Assembly (NCBI GenBank): GCA_022573285.1
Contig: JACZUF010000026.1
Span: 1-42,990, forward strand
From: Chloroflexota bacterium
GTDB taxonomy: Bacteria; Chloroflexota; Dehalococcoidia; Lucifugimonadales; UBA3495
Length of the DNA: 42,990 nt
Direction of reading: 5' to 3'
Shown here in pieces: positions 39,755 through 42,990 of the stretch (position 1 is its first letter; every line of letters starts with the position of its first letter). The notes beneath the pieces were generated by a model, which saw nothing but the letters and a program-made list of their open reading frames with translations, had not been told where the DNA came from and made no database searches. Both the position numbers and the translations under genes were made by a program.

Positions 39755-40393
39755 TTAATTCGGCATTTTGGGCAGTACCAAGATACCCTCGTCCGGGTCT
39801 CCGAGGACATCGGTGTTGGACTGTGCGTGTAGCTGTCCGGTGTAGGCATTGATTATGGCGTCACAGGTGTTCCGGTCCAGGTCGTCGGCATGCTTTTCCA
39901 TCCCTGAAACCAGAGGCGTCAGATGGTCGATTATGTAGCTGACACTGATAGCGCTGTTCTTCGGCGGCACTTTATCGCCAAATAGCAGCATCTTGGTGGC
40001 GTGGGGATACACTTCTATCACTTCATGGCCCGCGTCCCTGAGGTCGCGGCTCAAACGGATCCCACGGTAGATCAGTTCCCTGATGATGGAACCCTTGTTG
40101 GTGTAGAAGCAACTGATCCCCATCTTGGCCAATTCGAGTTCAAGCAGGCGGCCCTTCCTGTCGGGTACCGAGAACCGGCAATCGCAGGACTGGTCCAAGC
40201 AGCAAAAACCCGACGGCAGGTTCAACGGGGCGCCGATGGCGATGAGGCCGGGCCGGATATTGTCCACCAACTCAGTCAGTTCGCTGTCTTCGTAGAAACT
40301 TCGGAGTTCGGACAAATGAGAGTGGGAATCCAATATGGCTACTGCGGATGGTTTTTTACGAGAGGCCCTTAAATCAACACCTAGAACTGACAT
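39755..40393 (-). CDS. DUF429-like predicted nuclease, RNase H fold
   Basis: This 212-residue protein has the DUF429 layout: the first strand VLGVDLRASRKKPSAVAIL (3-21; Asp in the RNase H position), the IAIGAPLNLP segment with a second acidic position changed to Gly, EVIEVYPHATKMLLFG and CDAIINAYTG near the end. A cysteine group CCLDQSCDC in the middle could bind metal. Such proteins are predicted nucleic-acid-acting hydrolases with no known reaction. The ATG at 40393 has GGAGA upstream; a longer frame starting earlier lacks family sequence. It lies 121 bp after meaB on the same strand. Confidence 0.65.
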   Translation of the reverse strand: MSVLGVDLRASRKKPSAVAILDSHSHLSELRSFYEDSELTELVDNIRPGLIAIGAPLNLPSGFCCLDQSCDCRFSVPDRKGRLLELELAKMGISCFYTNKGSIIRELIYRGIRLSRDLRDAGHEVIEVYPHATKMLLFGDKVPPKNSAISVSYIIDHLTPLVSGMEKHADDLDRNTCDAIINAYTGQLHAQSNTDVLGDPDEGILVLPKMPN

Positions 40394-40514
40394 TACAAAT
40401 CTCCACGTCCGTGAATCGGATAAGTTAGTCTCCCCGTCCACGCTGATTGGGCGTGTTTCCCAGGGGAAGGTCCATGGAGTTGCCCCGCCGCGCCGGGACA
40501 CCATATGGATACGC

Positions 40515-41480
40515 CTACTGTGCGTTAAGCCAGTCTGACGAAAAGAGAGAAGATTCCAGATACTCCAATGCCGCGGAGTACGGATCGGTCTCTTTCGCCG
40601 CTACCTTTTCCAAAGTAGCGTTAAGGTCAGGGTCGTTTGCGACCTTGTTGCGAAGACGCTGCGCCAACACCTCCTCTACCGCCTCTAGGAATTCCCGTTT
40701 GCGCTGTTTTCCGCGGCGGTCTTCAAGTCCGCCACTGGTGGTGAGGAACTCCCGGTGGTCTTGTATCTTCATCCAGAGGTCTTGTATGCCCTGACCGGTG
40801 AGGGCGGCTGTCAGCAATACCGGCGGGCTCCACTCGGGACTGACGGAGGCCAAATGGAGCATCCCCGTGATGGCCATCGCCATCTGGTCAGCCCCTTCCC
40901 GGTCCGCCTTGTTTACCACGTAAACGTCGGCGATCTCCATCACTCCGGCTTTCAGTGTCTGGATAGCGTCTCCCGATTCAGGGTTCAACGCTACCACCAC
41001 CGTGTCCGCCACACTGATTATGCCAAGTTCGGTCTGCCCGACACCCACAGTCTCGACCAGTATCAGGTCGGTTCCGGCGGCGTCTAGCGCCCGGACCATG
41101 CTTTTGACGATCCGAGGCAACCCGCCCGTTTGGCCCCGCGTAGCCACGCTGCGGATAAAGACCCCGGAATCCAGGTAGTGGCGTTGCATCCGGATGCGGT
41201 CGCCCAATAGGGCTCCACCACTGAACGGGCTGGTGGGATCGACAGCAATGATGCCCACGCTTGAGCCTGTCTCTCGAACCAGCTGTGTCAGTTGGTCGAC
41301 GATCGTGCTCTTTCCTGAGCCGGGAGGGCCAGTGATTCCCACTGTGTAAGCCCTTCCAGTATGCCCGTCAACCGCCTTCATTGCCTCGGCGGCCGCCGGG
41401 TCTCCCCGCTCCAACAAGGTGATCAACCTCGATAGCGCCCTTTGCTCGCCTGCCAATAGTCTCTCGGCAATCTCGGACAT
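40515..41480 (-). CDS. meaB: MeaB/ArgK-type G3E GTPase
   Basis: This 321-residue protein has Walker A GPPGSGKST (51-59), the base-recognition NKAD, ETVGVGQTE (Switch III region) and DPTSPFSGGALLGDRIRM. MeaB guards B12-dependent methylmalonyl-CoA mutase: it loads adenosylcobalamin and protects or ejects damaged cofactor. The mutase gene is not in the window. Its presence suits an organism degrading acids to propionyl-CoA. The ribosome site is weak. Confidence 0.93.
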   Translation of the reverse strand: MSEIAERLLAGEQRALSRLITLLERGDPAAAEAMKAVDGHTGRAYTVGITGPPGSGKSTIVDQLTQLVRETGSSVGIIAVDPTSPFSGGALLGDRIRMQRHYLDSGVFIRSVATRGQTGGLPRIVKSMVRALDAAGTDLILVETVGVGQTELGIISVADTVVVALNPESGDAIQTLKAGVMEIADVYVVNKADREGADQMAMAITGMLHLASVSPEWSPPVLLTAALTGQGIQDLWMKIQDHREFLTTSGGLEDRRGKQRKREFLEAVEEVLAQRLRNKVANDPDLNATLEKVAAKETDPYSAALEYLESSLFSSDWLNAQ

Positions 41481-41880
41481 TGGTTAGGCGCTCTGCCGGA
41501 CGGTGCGGGAGACCAGGAAATCCACAGCCGGACCAAATGGGAATCTAGCATCAGCCAGGCATGGAGTCAAGGTTGAGTTTAGGATATTGAATGAGGTGGA
41601 GTATCGCATGTCAGGGCTGCAATCAAAGTCCCAAATAGGTGTTCTTTCGGCCGGTGGAGGAATCTCTCCAACCGATTGTGTAAGTCGAAACTGAGATTCG
41701 TTATGTAAAGTATCTCGATTCTGGATAATTTTATGGCTGTTTTACCCAGCGGTGTTTTGCGCGAAACGCCGCCGTTTTGAGGATGGGCTCGCACTACCGA
41801 GGAAGCCGCGGTGGGGTTTGGCTGGGTGGGAGAAACGGATGCGACGGTTCTGGAAACACGTGAGGCGGGCCCCAGCCGGC
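41481..41880. other. 400-bp gap upstream of meaB, no gene seen
   Basis: Short open frames occur on both strands but none has a ribosome site or family likeness. A weak hairpin GCGGTGTTT / AAACGCCGC (41749-41772) could terminate the glycosyltransferase fusion gene. The stretch is more AT-rich than the genes and probably includes the meaB promoter. Confidence 0.4.
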
Positions 41881-42990
41881 CTAATGATGGAACTGCTGCT
41901 GGTTTTCGAACCCCACGGCGTCGGCGGCGATCAACAGGTCGGGCCGGTTGCCCCAGCGCTTCAGGAACCGTCCGAAGTTCTTCCTGCTTAGTTCGTCACG
42001 CTGGTTATCGTCCAACTCCGTCCACTGGCGGTGTTCGTGGCGGACCAAGCACAGGGTGGAATCCGCCACGACCCGGAAACCCTTGTCCTTGAACTGGAAA
42101 CAATAGTCGATGTCCAAGTTTCGGTAGAACCGGAAGCACTCACGCATCAGCCCAACGGTGTTGACCGTTTCACGTCGGAAAGCCATGCAATATGCCTGCA
42201 TGGCGTCGGCGTCGCCATCTTCCACCTCGTCGTGGAAATGTTGCATGTCGCTGGTGCTGAGGCCGTAGGGGCCAAAGATACCCACCGTTTCGTCTTCCAA
42301 TTTCCGGGCGATGGGGTCCAGGATATTCCCGGTAATCTCCGCTGATCCGTCTATGATCACGATGTTGCGGCCACGGCTCTGCTTCAGACCGATGTTCTTG
42401 CTGGCGGCGTCGCCGATGACGTGGTCGCAGTGGACCACCCGGAGCGCCGGATATTGACTTAGCATCTCCTCCAGGAGTTCTCCGGTGCCGTCCGTAGAGC
42501 CGTTGTCGATGACGATGGCCTCCACCGTGTGGCCGCCGCAGTGGTGGAGCATTCCTTCCACGCAGCGCTTGACGTCGCTGGGGTACCCATACGCGTTCAG
42601 TATGAATGTGAAGTCCAACTCGGCGGGCTGGTCCAAGTGAGACTCCACCTCTCGGGATGAAGACACCGAGGCCCACTTCTCTTGCCGCAGTTCCAGGGGT
42701 GTCTTGGGCCGGGCCCGCGTGCCGCCCGGTGTGTCTTCGACCACGTATCCGTCCGACGCGAGCTTGCCTCTTAAGGAATCCGCAGTGGCGTAGTCGGACT
42801 TTTCCCGGTGTCCGCCGCGGACCTTGAGTGCGGTGGTGACGTCGTCGGCCACGGCGTTTTCGGCGGGCGCTTTGTTCAGGTCCAGGCCGAACATCTCGTC
42901 AAACTCCAGCAGCAGGTCCATCTTGGCGCGGCCCGGCAGTTCCGACCGGACCATCTCCCAGGTCAGGGCAAGAGCGCCCGGAAGGTCCAG
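41881..42990 (-). CDS. cysteinyl-tRNA synthetase C-terminal domain fused to a family 2 glycosyltransferase (cut by right edge)
   Basis: The open frame enters from the right edge with no stop for 369 codons. Residues 1-95 (window numbering) match the C-terminal anticodon-side part of CysRS: LPGALALTWEMVRSELP, AKMDLLLEFDEMFGLDL, then DYATADSLRGKLASDGYVVEDTPGGTRAR, which follows the synthetase (D.A.AD..R..L...G..leDT..GT) pattern. After a short linker, a GT-A glycosyltransferase domain begins near residue 125: FILNAYGYPSDVKRCVEG, VIDNGSTDGT, GDAASKNIGLKQSRG, IIDGSAEITG and AYCMAFRRETVN. The nucleotide-sugar metal motif reads DGSAE. There is no break or stop between the parts. The catalytic CysRS half lies outside the window. 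Confidence 0.85.
   Translation of the reverse strand: MDLPGALALTWEMVRSELPGRAKMDLLLEFDEMFGLDLNKAPAENAVADDVTTALKVRGGHREKSDYATADSLRGKLASDGYVVEDTPGGTRARPKTPLELRQEKWASVSSSREVESHLDQPAELDFTFILNAYGYPSDVKRCVEGMLHHCGGHTVEAIVIDNGSTDGTGELLEEMLSQYPALRVVHCDHVIGDAASKNIGLKQSRGRNIVIIDGSAEITGNILDPIARKLEDETVGIFGPYGLSTSDMQHFHDEVEDGDADAMQAYCMAFRRETVNTVGLMRECFRFYRNLDIDYCFQFKDKGFRVVADSTLCLVRHEHRQWTELDDNQRDELSRKNFGRFLKRWGNRPDLLIAADAVGFENQQQFHH

Noticed and set aside
41503-41794. Small genes in the gap upstream of meaB
   Set aside because: Open frames of 63-71 codons on both strands lack ribosome sites and sensible protein composition.

Overview
The window looks like a chromosomal piece of a high-GC, poorly cultivated bacterium. 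The best guess is Chloroflexota (Dehalococcoidia or the SAR202 group). This is an inference from gene content, not from a marker gene: family III CoA-transferases, a luciferase-like flavin monooxygenase, crotonase, aldo/keto reductase, SDR and acyl-CoA synthetase genes mixed with MFS exporters, a BTAD regulator, a geranylgeranyl-reductase-like flavoprotein, an NfeD/slipin pair and a four-domain 2-oxoacid:ferredoxin oxidoreductase. No rRNA, tRNA or CRISPR array was recognised. Both window edges cut genes.

Layout. 1-1416: a membrane protein cut by the left edge and a small Met-rich unknown (both minus). 1673-5598: flavin monooxygenase, divergent MFS transporter, thioredoxin-like and glutaredoxin-like genes. 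5790-8044: a patch of tiny proteins with an intact antibiotic-biosynthesis-monooxygenase (ABM) gene, a related gene broken by an in-frame TGA, two DUF1059 mini-genes, a BTAD regulator and a truncated copy of the ABM gene. 8352-11063: a large membrane-anchored NB-ARC/STAND ATPase with TPR-like repeats. 11197-15220 (minus): MFS, class III aminotransferase, haloacetate-dehalogenase-like hydrolase, cupin. 15413-20972 (plus): two CoA-transferases, a crotonase, an aldo/keto reductase and an M24 peptidase, a catabolic operon. 21048-21635: a RAYT (Y1 transposase) gene with three copies of one hairpin in or around it. 21803-27155: ASST-like protein and SDR (minus); acyl-CoA synthetase, TenA and an alpha/beta hydrolase (plus). 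27394-29770 (minus): diheme cytochrome c and FMN alpha-hydroxyacid oxidase. 30001-30618: higBA toxin-antitoxin. 30727-34940 (minus): porB, porA, a porG-porD fusion and a FadR-type regulator with a visible promoter and operator. 35205-38810 (plus): geranylgeranyl-reductase-like flavoprotein, NfeD protease, slipin. 38911-42990 (minus): hibernation factor, DUF429 protein, MeaB, and a gene fusing the C-terminal part of cysteinyl-tRNA synthetase to a family 2 glycosyltransferase.

Two themes stand out. First, the genome carries several families of short palindromic repeats. They sit mostly just after genes and act as ready-made terminators; in two cases they supply a gene's stop codon, and one lies in frame inside the RAYT gene. 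Second, the cysteinyl-tRNA synthetase/glycosyltransferase fusion at the right edge is an architecture I do not know from the literature and is the strongest candidate for something undescribed.
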